Both the position numbers and the translations under genes were made by a program. Below, piece by piece: positions 37,013 to 47,400 of a stretch of DNA of 64,000 nucleotides. Position 1 is the first letter of the stretch, and each line of letters starts with the position of its first letter. Under the pieces are notes generated by a model. The model did not search any database and had not been told where the DNA came from. It was given only the letters and a program-made list of their open reading frames with translations. Where the stretch lies: the NCBI GenBank assembly GCA_016715325.1, contig JADKAL010000002.1, positions 372,001 through 436,000 on the forward strand, read 5' to 3'. Source of the stretch: Methylococcaceae bacterium (GTDB lineage Bacteria > Pseudomonadota > Gammaproteobacteria > Methylococcales > Methylomonadaceae).

Positions 37013-38017
37013 ATGGGAATTCGATTATCAAAACTCGCCCGCTATTCCACCGGCATCGTGATAATGATGCTCTCAGCCTGCAGTCAAGCGCCGAATTATG
37101 CGCCGGTGAAAACCGTAAACCAAGCGCTTAAACCCCACAACGGTAATGAAGCCAAGGTTGCATCCGATAGTCCTGAGGTAATCCCGGAAAAACCGCAAAA
37201 TTCGACAAACATAGACTCTTCCGGCTTACAAAATCAATCGCTACCGCAACAACCGATCAAGGAAAATATTTCAGCATTTAACAATAGCCAAGTTAAAAAA
37301 ATTCAAAATCGGACCGATCATCCCCGCACACCGCAAAAATCCGCCCCAAATGCAACGTTACCCGAGAGCAAAACTAAAAAAAATTCAAAGCCTGAGCTTT
37401 CAGACAACAATTTAACCGTTAAACAACAGACTGTAAAAAAAGCGTCTGGCGCTACGGAGAAAAAACCTACATCCATCCCTTTAGACTCAACTAAAAAATT
37501 AAAAAATAATGCAACAATTTCAAATCCTACTATTATTGCCTCCCGTAACGAATCAACCGGTGAGTTAAAAACTAAAGAAAAAGTGTTAACCAATTCAAAA
37601 AAAACAAAAGAAGAAAAATCAATTATTTCAATTGATAATAAAAAGATGTTAAAGTTGAATTTCGGATGGCCCTTGCAGGGAAAAATGACCAGGACTTTTG
37701 CACAAACCGATCACAAGGGGATCGACATTTTAGGCAAAGATGGACAGGCGGTTCGTGCCGCAGAATCCGGCAAAGCCGTTTATTGCGGGCAAGGTCTAAA
37801 AGGGTTCGGTAACCTCGTTGTTATCAAACATAACGAAAGTTATTTAAGCGCCTATGCAAACAACAGTAAGCTTTACATCAAAGAAGGACAACAGGTAAAA
37901 AAAGGACAAACAATAGGGCAATTGGGTGCTTCCGGATTAAAAAAAGAGTCTTTACACTTTGAAATAAGAAAGAATGGCAAACCCATTAATCCATTATCAG
38001 TATTATCCAACCATTAG
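37013..38017 (+). CDS. nlpD: NlpD-like lipoprotein with M23 domain, no LysM visible
   Basis: 334 residues. Lipobox LSAC at residues 20-23, a long Lys/Asn/Ser-rich linker (about 30-215) and a C-terminal LytM/M23 domain (HKGIDILGKDGQAVRAAESGKAVYCGQGLKGFGNLVVIKH...SLHFEIRKNGKPINPL). The domain keeps the first HxxxD but has SLHFEIR where active enzymes have HxH, so it is probably catalytically dead, like NlpD/EnvC activators of cell-wall amidases. No LysM segment is recognisable, unlike the typical NlpD. It directly precedes rpoS, the conserved nlpD-rpoS order, and probably carries an rpoS promoter inside. Confidence 0.82.
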   Translation: MGIRLSKLARYSTGIVIMMLSACSQAPNYAPVKTVNQALKPHNGNEAKVASDSPEVIPEKPQNSTNIDSSGLQNQSLPQQPIKENISAFNNSQVKKIQNRTDHPRTPQKSAPNATLPESKTKKNSKPELSDNNLTVKQQTVKKASGATEKKPTSIPLDSTKKLKNNATISNPTIIASRNESTGELKTKEKVLTNSKKTKEEKSIISIDNKKMLKLNFGWPLQGKMTRTFAQTDHKGIDILGKDGQAVRAAESGKAVYCGQGLKGFGNLVVIKHNESYLSAYANNSKLYIKEGQQVKKGQTIGQLGASGLKKESLHFEIRKNGKPINPLSVLSNH

Positions 38018-38058
38018 CGCCTCTTTCCGTAAGGTAGACTAAGCCGGGAGCAGCAGAT

Positions 38059-39042
38059 ATGAATGAAGAGATATTAGAACCTACCGACGACGATATCGAT
38101 TTATCCTTCGACGAAGACTTGTCGCTTGACGAGGATTTGGATGTAGATGATTTTATTGAAGATAAAAGCATACCGGAAGATCCTGTGCTTTTACATGCGC
38201 GAGGCGACGGTAGCTTCGATGCGACGCGCGTCTATCTAAACGAACTGAGCCGATCAAAACTCCTTACCGCCGACCAAGAAAAAATATACGGCAAGCGCGC
38301 CTTAAAAGGCGACCGCGAAGCACGCAGAATTATGATTGAAAGTAATTTACGGCTCGTAGTTAAAATTTCCAGGCGTTACCTCAATAGAGGCTTACCTCTA
38401 CTCGACCTTATTGAAGAAGGTAATCTAGGGTTAATTCGCGCCGTGGAAAAATTCGATCCCGAGCGCGGATTCCGATTCTCCACTTATGCGACATGGTGGA
38501 TAAGACAGACGATTGAACGGGCGATCATGAATCAAACCCGAACTATTCGGTTACCGATCCACATCGTTAAAGAAATGAACACCTATCTTCGGGCTCAACG
38601 GCAATTAGCGAACCAATTGGATTACGAGCCAAGCGCTGAAGATGTTGCAAAACATTTAGATAAGCCGGTCAGCAAAGTCGAAAAGATGCTCAAATTGAAC
38701 GAGCGGGTCACATCCATCGATGTCCCTGGCGGTAAAGATTTCGATCAACCTTTAGTGGAATCGATTTCGGATACCGAACGCGCCTCCCCTTCGGAACAAT
38801 TGCAGGAAGACGGTATGCGACAAAACGTTGCTGCCTGGGTATTTCAGCTCCCGGAAAAACAGCGCGAAGTCATTTGCCGTCGGTACGGTCTTTGCGGCTA
38901 TGAAGACTCCACGCTTGAAGAAGTCGCCCAGGAATTGAACGTAACAAGAGAACGTGTTAGACAAATCCAGATGGACGGTTTGAAAAGGTTAAAAGAAATC
39001 CTTGAAGTTAATGGTTATTCAATGGAATCGATTTTTAATTAA
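38059..39042 (+). CDS. rpoS: RNA polymerase sigma factor RpoS
   Basis: 327 residues. Acidic N terminus, then region 1.2 ([29 protein letters not shown]), region 2 ([42 protein letters not shown]), region 3 and region 4 ([47 protein letters not shown]). Length and the RYGL with insertion [11 protein letters not shown] match the RpoS group of group-2 sigma factors rather than RpoD. Follows the nlpD-like gene. Confidence 0.96.
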   Translation: MNEEILEPTDDDIDLSFDEDLSLDEDLDVDDFIEDKSIPEDPVLLHARGDGSFDATRVYLNELSRSKLLTADQEKIYGKRALKGDREARRIMIESNLRLVVKISRRYLNRGLPLLDLIEEGNLGLIRAVEKFDPERGFRFSTYATWWIRQTIERAIMNQTRTIRLPIHIVKEMNTYLRAQRQLANQLDYEPSAEDVAKHLDKPVSKVEKMLKLNERVTSIDVPGGKDFDQPLVESISDTERASPSEQLQEDGMRQNVAAWVFQLPEKQREVICRRYGLCGYEDSTLEEVAQELNVTRERVRQIQMDGLKRLKEILEVNGYSMESIFN

Positions 39043-39051
39043 TTGCTGCAT

Positions 39052-39915
39052 TTAAACCACGGCTGTTTGTAACGGCCAATCCCTGTAATTGAAAACTTGC
39101 CCTTGTTCGCGGACGGTCGCACAGTTATTCAACGAGATTTCGCCGTAAACCCATTGTACGGCATTCAATTCACCGGCATTAAGAATACCGTTATCGGGAA
39201 AACCGCGATCTACCGGCGTGTAGATGCCCGCTGAACCGATATTAACGTCGACCGCCTCCGACCACGACGCATGACCGACCAGACAAGACTGCGCGACATA
39301 ACATTGGTTCTCGAGCGCTCTAGCTTGGCAACCGATTTTGACGCGATAAAATCCGGCTAACGTATCTGTACAGCTCGGGACAAGAATCAAGTTAGCGCCC
39401 ATCTCGACTTGCTGTCTTGCAAGCAAAGGAAATTCACTGTCGTAACAGATATTGATCGCGATCTTGCCGTATTCGGTATCGAAACATTTCAACTCTTTTC
39501 CGCCCCGAATGAACCATTGCTCGTTCTCGAAGCGGGTCATCATAACCTTGTCCTGGTAGTCGAGGCTACCGTCGGGCATAAACAAATAAGCGCGATTTCG
39601 AAAAACGCCCGGTTCAATTTCTACCGGAAAACTACCCGATTGAATAATGCATCCATGCTGTTTAGCTAAATTTCCGAATAGCTCGATATAATCAGTTTGC
39701 AAAGACTGCATGGCGGTGAGTTGTTTAGACAGCGACGAATATACTTCCTGACCGAATAAGGACGCCAGTTCCATGCTCGCATACTCTGGAAAAAGCAGAA
39801 TCTTCGCATTGTTTTCAGACGCTTCGTTAACCCAACGTTCGACTTTTTGTTGATAGCCTGTCCAATCGGACAGAAAGCTGATGTCGTATTGTGCGGTAGC
39901 GATTTTAAATGTCAT
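39052..39915 (-). CDS. Carbon-nitrogen hydrolase (nitrilase superfamily)
   Basis: 287 residues. Catalytic triad in place: Glu in LLFPEYASME, Lys in YQDKVMMTRFENEQW and Cys in INICYDSEFPLLARQ. It cleaves amide or nitrile C-N bonds; substrate unknown. It starts inside the end of the acetyltransferase gene (11-base overlap). Confidence 0.9.
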   Translation of the reverse strand: MTFKIATAQYDISFLSDWTGYQQKVERWVNEASENNAKILLFPEYASMELASLFGQEVYSSLSKQLTAMQSLQTDYIELFGNLAKQHGCIIQSGSFPVEIEPGVFRNRAYLFMPDGSLDYQDKVMMTRFENEQWFIRGGKELKCFDTEYGKIAINICYDSEFPLLARQQVEMGANLILVPSCTDTLAGFYRVKIGCQARALENQCYVAQSCLVGHASWSEAVDVNIGSAGIYTPVDRGFPDNGILNAGELNAVQWVYGEISLNNCATVREQGQVFNYRDWPLQTAVV

Positions 39916-40510
39916 GTTTTAGCCAGAAAGTCATAGGTTTAGCGGTTTCTTCGGTATCGTCCAGATCTTTCCAAATATAACTAGTCGTTAATTCTGGATG
40001 CTTGAAGTATCCGCGTTTATTCCAGAATTTATCTAACGGCACATAATCAGCCGGTCTTCTGGGATGATCGGCAGGTCGCTCAACGCAACAAAAGGTGATA
40101 TGTCTAAAGCCGCCTAATTCCGCCGCATGGGCTTCCCGTTCCTCAAAAAAGCGGACACCTAAACCATAGCCGCGATAAGCTTTATTCAACACGGATTCGC
40201 TGCAATAAAACACCTTATCGATATCGTAGCCGTTTTCCAAAAACGGATTTTGTAGTTCCGCCGTTTCGTCCCGCATGGGAATCGCCGTCGATGCGCCGAC
40301 GATGCTGTTGTCATCGTTGTCGAACGCCAACACGATCACGCTATCGGGATGGTCTATGTAGGTCTGTAAATATTTTTGTTCGTACTCAATCGTACCGTCA
40401 TACAAATACGGAAAATCCCGGAACACTTCAATTCGAAGACGGGCAAGTTCAGGAATGAATTCAATTAGGGCGTTACCGCTTTTTCGCTCGACGCGGATAT
40501 TTTTGCTCAT
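39905..40510 (-). CDS. GNAT-family N-acetyltransferase
   Basis: About 201 residues from MSKNIRVERKSG (in-frame upstream codons to 40576 look non-coding). VIVLAFDNDDNSIVGASTAIPM and the acetyl-CoA loop of GYGLGVRFFEEREAHAAELG (RGYGLG replaces QxxGxG/A), followed by WNKRGYFKHPEL. Forms a coupled pair with the nitrilase-like hydrolase, so the two may act on the same metabolite. Confidence 0.85.
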   Translation of the reverse strand: MSKNIRVERKSGNALIEFIPELARLRIEVFRDFPYLYDGTIEYEQKYLQTYIDHPDSVIVLAFDNDDNSIVGASTAIPMRDETAELQNPFLENGYDIDKVFYCSESVLNKAYRGYGLGVRFFEEREAHAAELGGFRHITFCCVERPADHPRRPADYVPLDKFWNKRGYFKHPELTTSYIWKDLDDTEETAKPMTFWLKHDI

Positions 40511-40801
40511 AGTGCTTATTGTTTTGGGAAAATAAATGTATTTTATCCGAAGATAGACGAATTGAGGATGGCGCATCCCTAAATTGAACTGTTTATCCTT
40601 AGATTCTGAGCACTCTGCCTTTCGATAGTAAGAGCGTAAGAGCGGACGGATATTAAAACGTTATAAGGTCCGATCAATAAACGGATTTTTATACAAAATT
40701 GATTAAGATCAAGCCGACTATCAAATAGACGCTTGCAAATTAACCGTTAACATCCTATTTTGGCATCAATATTCACTTTTGAATGGGTACAGGGAAATTC
40801 G

Positions 40802-41752
40802 ATGTCGGTCATAATAAAAAATATAGAAAAACTACAAAAATATTTCGAAGTTCAAACCCAAAAGCTACAAGCCAACGAACGCTACATTGCATTGATGGCG
40901 CTACCGCCTTTGCAGCGTTGGTCGAGCGTTGCGGGCTTGTTCTTACTTTCGCAAGCCGTTATTTTCGGGATTTTATACCTGCTTTTCGGAAAACTGGTCG
41001 TTATCGGCTTTTTTGCCAGTATTTTGGCCGGTTTGGCAACTGGGTTAGGGGCCTTGCCGGTTCTGTATTTTAAAAACATATCCAACAACCTTTTTAGCAG
41101 CATGTTAGGCGCTGCAGCGGGTGTTATGCTTGCGGCAACCGCCTTTTCTTTATTAGTGCCCGGCATCGCTTCCGGTAATGTTATTTGGCCGGGGCTGGGG
41201 ATTTATATTGTTTCGGCAGGCATGTTATTAGGTGCTTTTTTTCTGCATTATGCCGATCATCAATTACCGCATCCGCATTTGGATGCCGTCGTCGATCCGC
41301 ATATAAATTCTTTTAGAAAGATCTGGTTGTTTGTCATTGCCATTACGATTCACAATTTTCCGGAAGGTATGTCGGTGGGGGTCAGTTTCGGTTCTGGCGA
41401 CATGAAAAACGGCTTGGTATTGGCGATTGCCATCGCTATGCAGAATATCCCGGAAGGCTTAGCCGTTGCGCTACCGCTAGTGAGTCTGGGCTACAACCGG
41501 TGGCGCGCGGTTGCCGTTGCCACGGCGACCGGATTGGTGGAACCGGTCGGCGGTTTGTTAGGGATTACGATGGTGACGCTTTTTCAATCGGTCTTGCCGA
41601 TTGCGATGGGTTTTGCGGCCGGCGCCATGTTGTTTGTGATCAGCGAAGAAATTATCCCGGAAACGCATTCAAAAGGCCGTTCGCGTTATGCGACGTATTC
41701 GTTAATGGTCGGCTTCATCGTCATGATGATCGTCGATAATGCCTTAAGCTGA
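40802..41752 (+). CDS. ZIP-family metal transporter
   Basis: 316 residues from MSVIIKN (start chosen over 40760 because an AGGGAAA precedes it). About eight transmembrane helices with the two ZIP metal-binding helices: HNFPEGMSVGVSFGSGDMKNG and QNIPEGLAVALPL. It moves divalent metals (Zn, Fe, Mn) toward the cytoplasm. It precedes the GDT1-family gene by 27 bases and likely shares its transcript. Confidence 0.93.
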   Translation: MSVIIKNIEKLQKYFEVQTQKLQANERYIALMALPPLQRWSSVAGLFLLSQAVIFGILYLLFGKLVVIGFFASILAGLATGLGALPVLYFKNISNNLFSSMLGAAAGVMLAATAFSLLVPGIASGNVIWPGLGIYIVSAGMLLGAFFLHYADHQLPHPHLDAVVDPHINSFRKIWLFVIAITIHNFPEGMSVGVSFGSGDMKNGLVLAIAIAMQNIPEGLAVALPLVSLGYNRWRAVAVATATGLVEPVGGLLGITMVTLFQSVLPIAMGFAAGAMLFVISEEIIPETHSKGRSRYATYSLMVGFIVMMIVDNALS

Positions 41753-41779
41753 TTTTTATAACGTGTAAAGTCGAATAGC

Positions 41780-42491
41780 ATGGATAAGCTGCAAACGTTT
41801 ATAGAGGGAATTTTTGCTTCCATACCAGCTCAAAATAACTTTTATGCATTTTTTGCCGAATTAAATTTATATCTATCGAATCTCTCGTTTGGCGATGCCC
41901 GGACTGTTCTTACCGCAGCCGCAACCAGTTTCGCGCTAATCTTGGCAGCCGAGATGGGCGATAAAAGCCAATTGGTGTGTATGGCGTTAGCGTCCAAGCA
42001 TCGACCGGTACCGGTGGTGTTGGGCGCGGTTGCCGCATTTGCCTTATTAAATGCGTTGGCGGTGGGTTTTGGTAAAGCTATTTCAAACTGGTTTCCAGAC
42101 TATATTATCGCAACGGTTGTTGCGTTATTGTTTTTAGTATTCGGTATTCAGGCTTTACGCACCACGATTGAAGACACCGATGAGGACGTCAAAGAAAAAA
42201 AGCGGTCACAGCATTTTTTTTACAACGTTTTTGATGATTACACTTGCAGAATTCGGCGATAAAACCCAGCTTGCCGTGGTTGCTTTAAGCAGTACAAGCA
42301 GTCCGGTAGGCGTCTGGCTGGGATCGACCGTTGCTTTAGGGACTACCTCTGCATTGGGAGTTTTGGCGGGTAGAAAGCTGTTGCAAAAAATCCCCTTAGA
42401 ATTGCTACATAAAATCGGAGGCGTCATTTTTTTGATGTTGGCCGGTTTAGCTATCGTTAAGGCCTATCGAAATTATTTCGAATATTACTAA
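41780..42491 (+). CDS. UPF0016/GDT1-family (TMEM165-like) transporter, frameshifted
   Basis: Two repeats of the family motif: AAEMGDKSQLV in the first half and LAEFGDKTQLA in the second, each in a membrane helix followed by a loop. The first frame runs to RSQHFFYNVFDDY and stops; the second gives HSIFFTTFLMITLAEFGDKTQ. Removing one T from the run of eight at about 42214-42221 restores SQHFFTTFLMITLAEFGDK. Repaired length about 237 residues, as in bacterial Mn2+ exporters of this family (MneA type); the family handles Mn2+ or Ca2+. Located between the ZIP gene and the mof-like operon. Confidence 0.85.
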
Positions 42492-42881
42492 TTTGTTTTA
42501 GCCAAACTTCGTAAAAATTTTTTCGGTATACGAGCGAAATTAGACTTGCACGAACCGATCAGCGGAACCGCAACACAATAGTTGGTGGCGGTTATCGTGT
42601 TGCATTAAGCTTTATCGTTATACAAGAAAGCATCTAAACACGTCATTCGACCCGTTTTTTGTTGCAAATTCGATAATGCATCAGTTTGCCGCATCGCTTA
42701 TTCGCTAAATGCATAGATTAACGACGCCAAGTTAATTGTAAGCAACTATTTCACGTAGGTATTCTCACTAATAGACCGGGTTGAACAATTCAAATACATT
42801 ACCTTAAAACAAGTCGTTTTAAGGTAGCTCACATGCAGTCCAGTATTATCCGAAATGGAATAAAGACAGAGCATCATTTGG
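42492..42881. other. Gene-free stretch before the FixJ-like regulator
   Basis: AT-rich. No gene, no clear terminator or riboswitch. Confidence 0.5.
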
Positions 42882-43575
42882 ATGTGTTATTCAAAAATCG
42901 ATTTGGGATCTTTGTTGAATAACGCCTCGTCTGAAATGAAGCCAATAAACAAAAACAAATCCGAACCTGTGGTTTATATCCTTGATGATGAAATTTCAGT
43001 TAGGGATTCCTTACGTTTACTAATCGAATCAACCGGACGAATGGTTAAATGTTTCGATTCCGCTACCAGTTTTCTAAGTAACATAAATCAAGAACAACCC
43101 GGCTGTTTGATTCTCGATATCTGGATGCCGGGTATGACCGGCTTGGAAGTACAGAATGAATTAACAAGAAAAGGCATCTTTATACCGACAATATTTATCA
43201 GCGGCTTAACAACAATCCCCTTGCTTCATTGGCATTTAGGGCTGGCGCAGTCGATTTTTTGAAAAACCGATTAATTGTGAGCTATTGTTGATTCGAATTG
43301 AAGAAGTAATTCACAACTTCTGGGATCGTTTTCAAGAAAATCGAAGTTTCAAATTCGTTTTTAATTCGTTGACGGTCAAAGAAAAAGATGTTTATAAGTT
43401 AATGATCAAAGGTTTTTCTAATAAAGAAATGGCGCGCGAGTTAGAAATTAACCATCGGACCCTTGAATCGTACAGGGCTAAGATAATGAAAAAAATGCAG
43501 GTTAAAAACCTGAATGAAATGATTGCTTTGAACGCACGATGCGGCGAAGTTGACGAAAATTCCCGCGTTAAATAA
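42882..43575 (+). CDS. FixJ/NarL-type response regulator (two frameshifts)
   Basis: Receiver domain with the phosphorylated Asp in PGCLILDIWMPGMTG and a LuxR-type HTH at the end (SLTVKEKDVYKLMIKGFSNKEMARELEINHRTLESYRAKIMKKM). Two breaks lie between: at the C run near 43216-43219 (one C missing gives TIPLASLAFRAGAVDFL) and at the A run near 43261-43265 (one A missing gives FLKKPINCELLLIRIEEVI). With both repaired a single protein of about 231 residues results. It lies between the Mn-type transporter and the mof-like genes; I infer that it may regulate them. No sensor kinase is adjacent. Confidence 0.75.
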
Positions 43576-44006
43576 CATCACAACCGATTCATGTCGGAAA
43601 CAATTACTGAGTAAATTTTTATCTTTAGCATCGGTTAAAGTTCCTCAAATTCTCAAAGCAACGAGAAAAAATGCCTAATCACGTACTTTTACATCTAGAC
43701 TTACCCTCAATTATCTGCTAGCAAATTTTTCGACTCTACCGGAAAGGTTAGCAACAAATTGATCCAAATATCTCGTAATTATTATATAAACATTGATTAT
43801 TTAAATAATTACCCGCGCCTCATAAAAATAATTCTTCAGTTTTAACCGGGCTAATTCGGCCTATCCTCAAAAAAGACAAAAGGTTTGTTTTAAACAATGT
43901 TTAAGTAATCGATCCAATATTGCTTATGAATTGAACTACGTATTATTAACACGTGGTACGGAAAACTACATCTTTAAAGCCTAACACGAGAAGGACATAT
44001 AAAAAG
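43576..44006. other. Leader of the mof-like operon
   Basis: About 430 bases, AT-rich, no gene. Promoter of the 44007-50441 genes should lie here; I cannot assign boxes with confidence. Confidence 0.5.
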
Positions 44007-44117
44007 ATGGAAACGGCTCTTGACGCTTCTAGATTTTTTCTAATACAGAAAAAAAATTCAAACAAGACAGACGTCAAGGCGATAACGGGAATAATTCAAG
44101 AGAGGTCGATTCTATGA
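44007..44117 (+). CDS. 36-residue leader ORF upstream of the mof-like operon
   Basis: ATG after GAAGGACATAT, reading METALDASRFFLIQKK and ending with TGA that overlaps the ATG of the next gene (ATGA). The tight overlap and the good ribosome site suggest that it is translated and coupled to the next gene. No similarity to known leaders. Confidence 0.45.
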   Translation: METALDASRFFLIQKKNSNKTDVKAITGIIQERSIL

Positions 44118-44473
44118 AAAACCGAACAAATGCAACACGGAAATCCATGTTGTGGGTTGCAGGTCTGTCTATGTCAGCCCTATTAACCGTTCTGGGAGGA
44201 AATGTAGCGCTGGCAAAAGGCGGCAATTCAACCCAAAACCCAACACATAATGGCGATCCGGTCCAATCGCATAATAAAAGTAACAAGGGACTGAAAACGC
44301 CGCATTCTGCCAGAAAGCAAGCGGCAAAGCGACTACAGGCACATCATCAAAAAGAACATCAACAAAAGCTGCAAAAATGGGCCGAGTCGCATCACGGCTA
44401 TAGCGGATTGGGTGAAGCAGGCGACAGCTTCAACAACAATCCTAAGCCAGCACAGAAAGGAGGTGCAAAATGA
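44114..44473 (+). CDS. Secreted His/Lys-rich small protein
   Basis: 119 residues. Signal peptide MKNRTNATRKSMLWVAGLSMSALLTVLGGNVALA, then a mature part rich in His, Lys, Gln and Asn (HHQKEHQQKLQKWAESHHGYSG), disordered in appearance. Such a composition suggests metal binding in the envelope. Its stop overlaps the ATG of the giant oxidase gene by ATGA, so the two proteins are made together; a metallochaperone or a maturation aid for the oxidase is a reasonable inference. Confidence 0.65.
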   Translation: MKNRTNATRKSMLWVAGLSMSALLTVLGGNVALAKGGNSTQNPTHNGDPVQSHNKSNKGLKTPHSARKQAAKRLQAHHQKEHQQKLQKWAESHHGYSGLGEAGDSFNNNPKPAQKGGAK

Positions 44474-47400
44474 ACACCCAACTACACAAAGCGATTCAAC
44501 AGATATTGTTGGCCGGTAGCACAGCCCTATTCGCAGCGGGCACGTTAGCTGCCGTAGGTCAACAAAACCCGCCGCCCGGCCCAGGCCAGGTGCCGGATTA
44601 TTTTGGTTTCGTACCAAACTATGCGACCAGTCCGCAACCGATTTTGACGAAAGTGGACGTAAACACGGGGGCTGCTGTTCCAGCGGGATCGGGTGCCTTA
44701 GCAACCGCAAACTTAGGTGCAGGTGGTTCAATTGCCACCCCAATCATTATAAATTCAGGTGGATCTGGCTATGTCACCCCTAAAGTGACAATTACCGATC
44801 AAGGTATCGGCTCCGGTGCTAGCGTAACCGTAACGACAACAGCGACAGCAGGAGGTTTTCTTACGAGGTCCCTTCAATTGCTAACCCTGGCTCGGATTGC
44901 GCAGTAGGTGATCCAGTAGTTATATCAGGAACTGGATCAGGTGCCACTGCAACTGTAACAGGAGTTACGGACGGTGCTGTTACCGAAGTCACCCTTGGTA
45001 ATCCCGGGCAAGACTACACAGGTGCTACCGCATCGTTTGAAGTTACCTGCTCGGGAGCAAACGGCGCAGCAAATGCCAGTGGCTCTATACAGGTGGCACC
45101 AGGTACGCCGGGTGTTATTGATAACTATACGATTGTATCAGGTGGTCAAAATTATGTTCCGGGTGCAAAGGTTGTTTTTTCCGATCCTAATCGAACTGCT
45201 AGCGGTAACACAGATGCCGTCGCTCATGTCACAACCGTTGATGCAAATGGCGCTATTACCGGAATTGCAATTGATAACCCAGGCACGGGTTACACGGCAA
45301 CGACGACAACGACGATTGAGGATATTGGTTCTGGCACAGGTGCTACTGCAACCGCGACAGCAAAAAAGGTTAGCGGCGTATCTGGTGTAATCACTGCGGT
45401 TAAAGTGACGGCTGCTGGTAGCGGATATCGCAACCCTGTGGTAGAAATTACTGATGCCAATGCCGGTGCGGCAGGCCAAGGCGCGGTTCTGGTTGCAACC
45501 ACCTATAATTACGCCACCGACCAGCAAACCGATAAAGTCATGGATGTTCAGGTGTTAAATCCTGGCAGCGGCTATGATGCGGGGACGACTGTGACGGTTT
45601 CCGGCGGGACTGGGGCAATTCCGGTGACAGTAACGCCAATTATTGTCAATGGTGCAATTGTTGGGATTGACGGCATCGATATTCCAGATGTTAACAGCCC
45701 AACAGGGTACATACGTGATCCTAATTTTGCCGGCTTGAATGCGGGCTTAGGTTTGGGTAGCGGCTTTAAAACACCCCTAGCTGGTTCTGGTATCCGTAAA
45801 TTCGTCGACACCTTGCCAGGATTGAATGCGCCCAACAACTTGGGGCAACAAATGCCGATTGGTGTAGCTGATACCACTACCTTTCCGGGTTCTGATTACT
45901 ACGAAATTGCCGAAGTTGAATACACACAAAAACTACACACAGACCTGCCGGCTACTCATCTACGTGGCTATGTACAGATTAAAACCGGTGGTTTTGATGT
46001 AGCGACTTATAATGGTTTAGACGCTGCTGGTAAACTGACTTATGCCAGCCAATATGCGGGTTACTTGGGCCCAGTCATAGTTGCGCAAAAAGACCGCCCG
46101 GTACGCATTAAACTGGTTAACTTGCTTTCCACCGGCGCGGCTGGCAAACTCCCCGTCCCAGTCGACACCACCTACATGGGTGCTGACGGCGCTACCGACA
46201 CCGACAACCGCACGTCTATGCATTTACATGGCGGTAACACACCGTGGATCAGCGACGGAACAGCGCGTCAGTGGACTAAGCCGGCAGGCGAAGCAGGTTC
46301 TAACAAAGGCGAATCTGCCCGTAGCGTACCGGATATGTGGTTTGATGCTTCCGGAAATTTAATAACCACTTCTGGCTGTCAAGGTACGACAACTTGTGGG
46401 ACTGAAGGGGCGGCTAACTATGTTGCTGGCGCAACTAACAATCCCGGAGATGGTGCGTTGACGTTTTTTTACACCAACGAGCAAAGCGCCCGCTTGATGT
46501 TCTATCACGACCATGCTGAAGGAATCACCCGCTTGAACGTCTATGCGGGTATGGTGGCAGGCTACGTATTGCAAGATCCGACCGAACAAGCCATGATAAG
46601 CGGTGTTACGGCGCATGAAGCTGCGGTTAACATGGGTTACACGGGAGCAGAACTGGCTAAGTATGACAACACTCATGTCTACGCGGCTAACACTTTGCCT
46701 CCACTTGAAGACACCATTTCTTTGATTATTCAGGAAAAGACCTTCGTTCCCGACAATACTACGCCGGTGTTGAATTTCTACGGTCCGTTCAGTTCGGCAC
46801 TGAATTCCCAGGATCCAACTTGGCGTTGGGGTACAGGCGCGGCGGCTGTTGATAAGATGGGTAACGGCGATCTTTGGGTTCCGCATGTCTTCATGCCCAA
46901 CCAGAATCCGGGCGATGTCAGCGGCGCCAATGCGGTAGGACGATGGGATTACGGCGCGTGGTTTTGGCCGCCTTTTGTTAACCTGCAAAATGGCCCTATT
47001 GCTAACCCATATTTCGATCCTAATTGCAATACCACGACTAGCTATTGCGAGGGGCCGGAAATCCCTGGCGTGCCTAATGGCAGCCAATATGCCGTACTTA
47101 GTAACGGCGTACACGGTGGTGTAACCGATGCAACCCACGGCGGTGCTATAACCGAATCGCCTTCCGGCACACCGGAAGCATTTAATGATACACCATTGGT
47201 TAACGGTACAGCGTACCCATATATCAATGTCGATCCTAAAAAATACCGCCTGCGAATCTTAAGCGTCGGCAACGACCGTATGCTAAACCTGTCTATGGTG
47301 GTGGCGGCAAGCAAGAACACCGACAGCACTGCTGCAGGGAACACTGGTCCAACGGGAAACCAAGCAGTACTTTGCGACGGTTCAACTACAGCTCCGGCTC

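Noticed and set aside
40577..40801. Manganese (yybP-ykoY) riboswitch ahead of the ZIP gene
   Set aside because: No conserved core found by eye.
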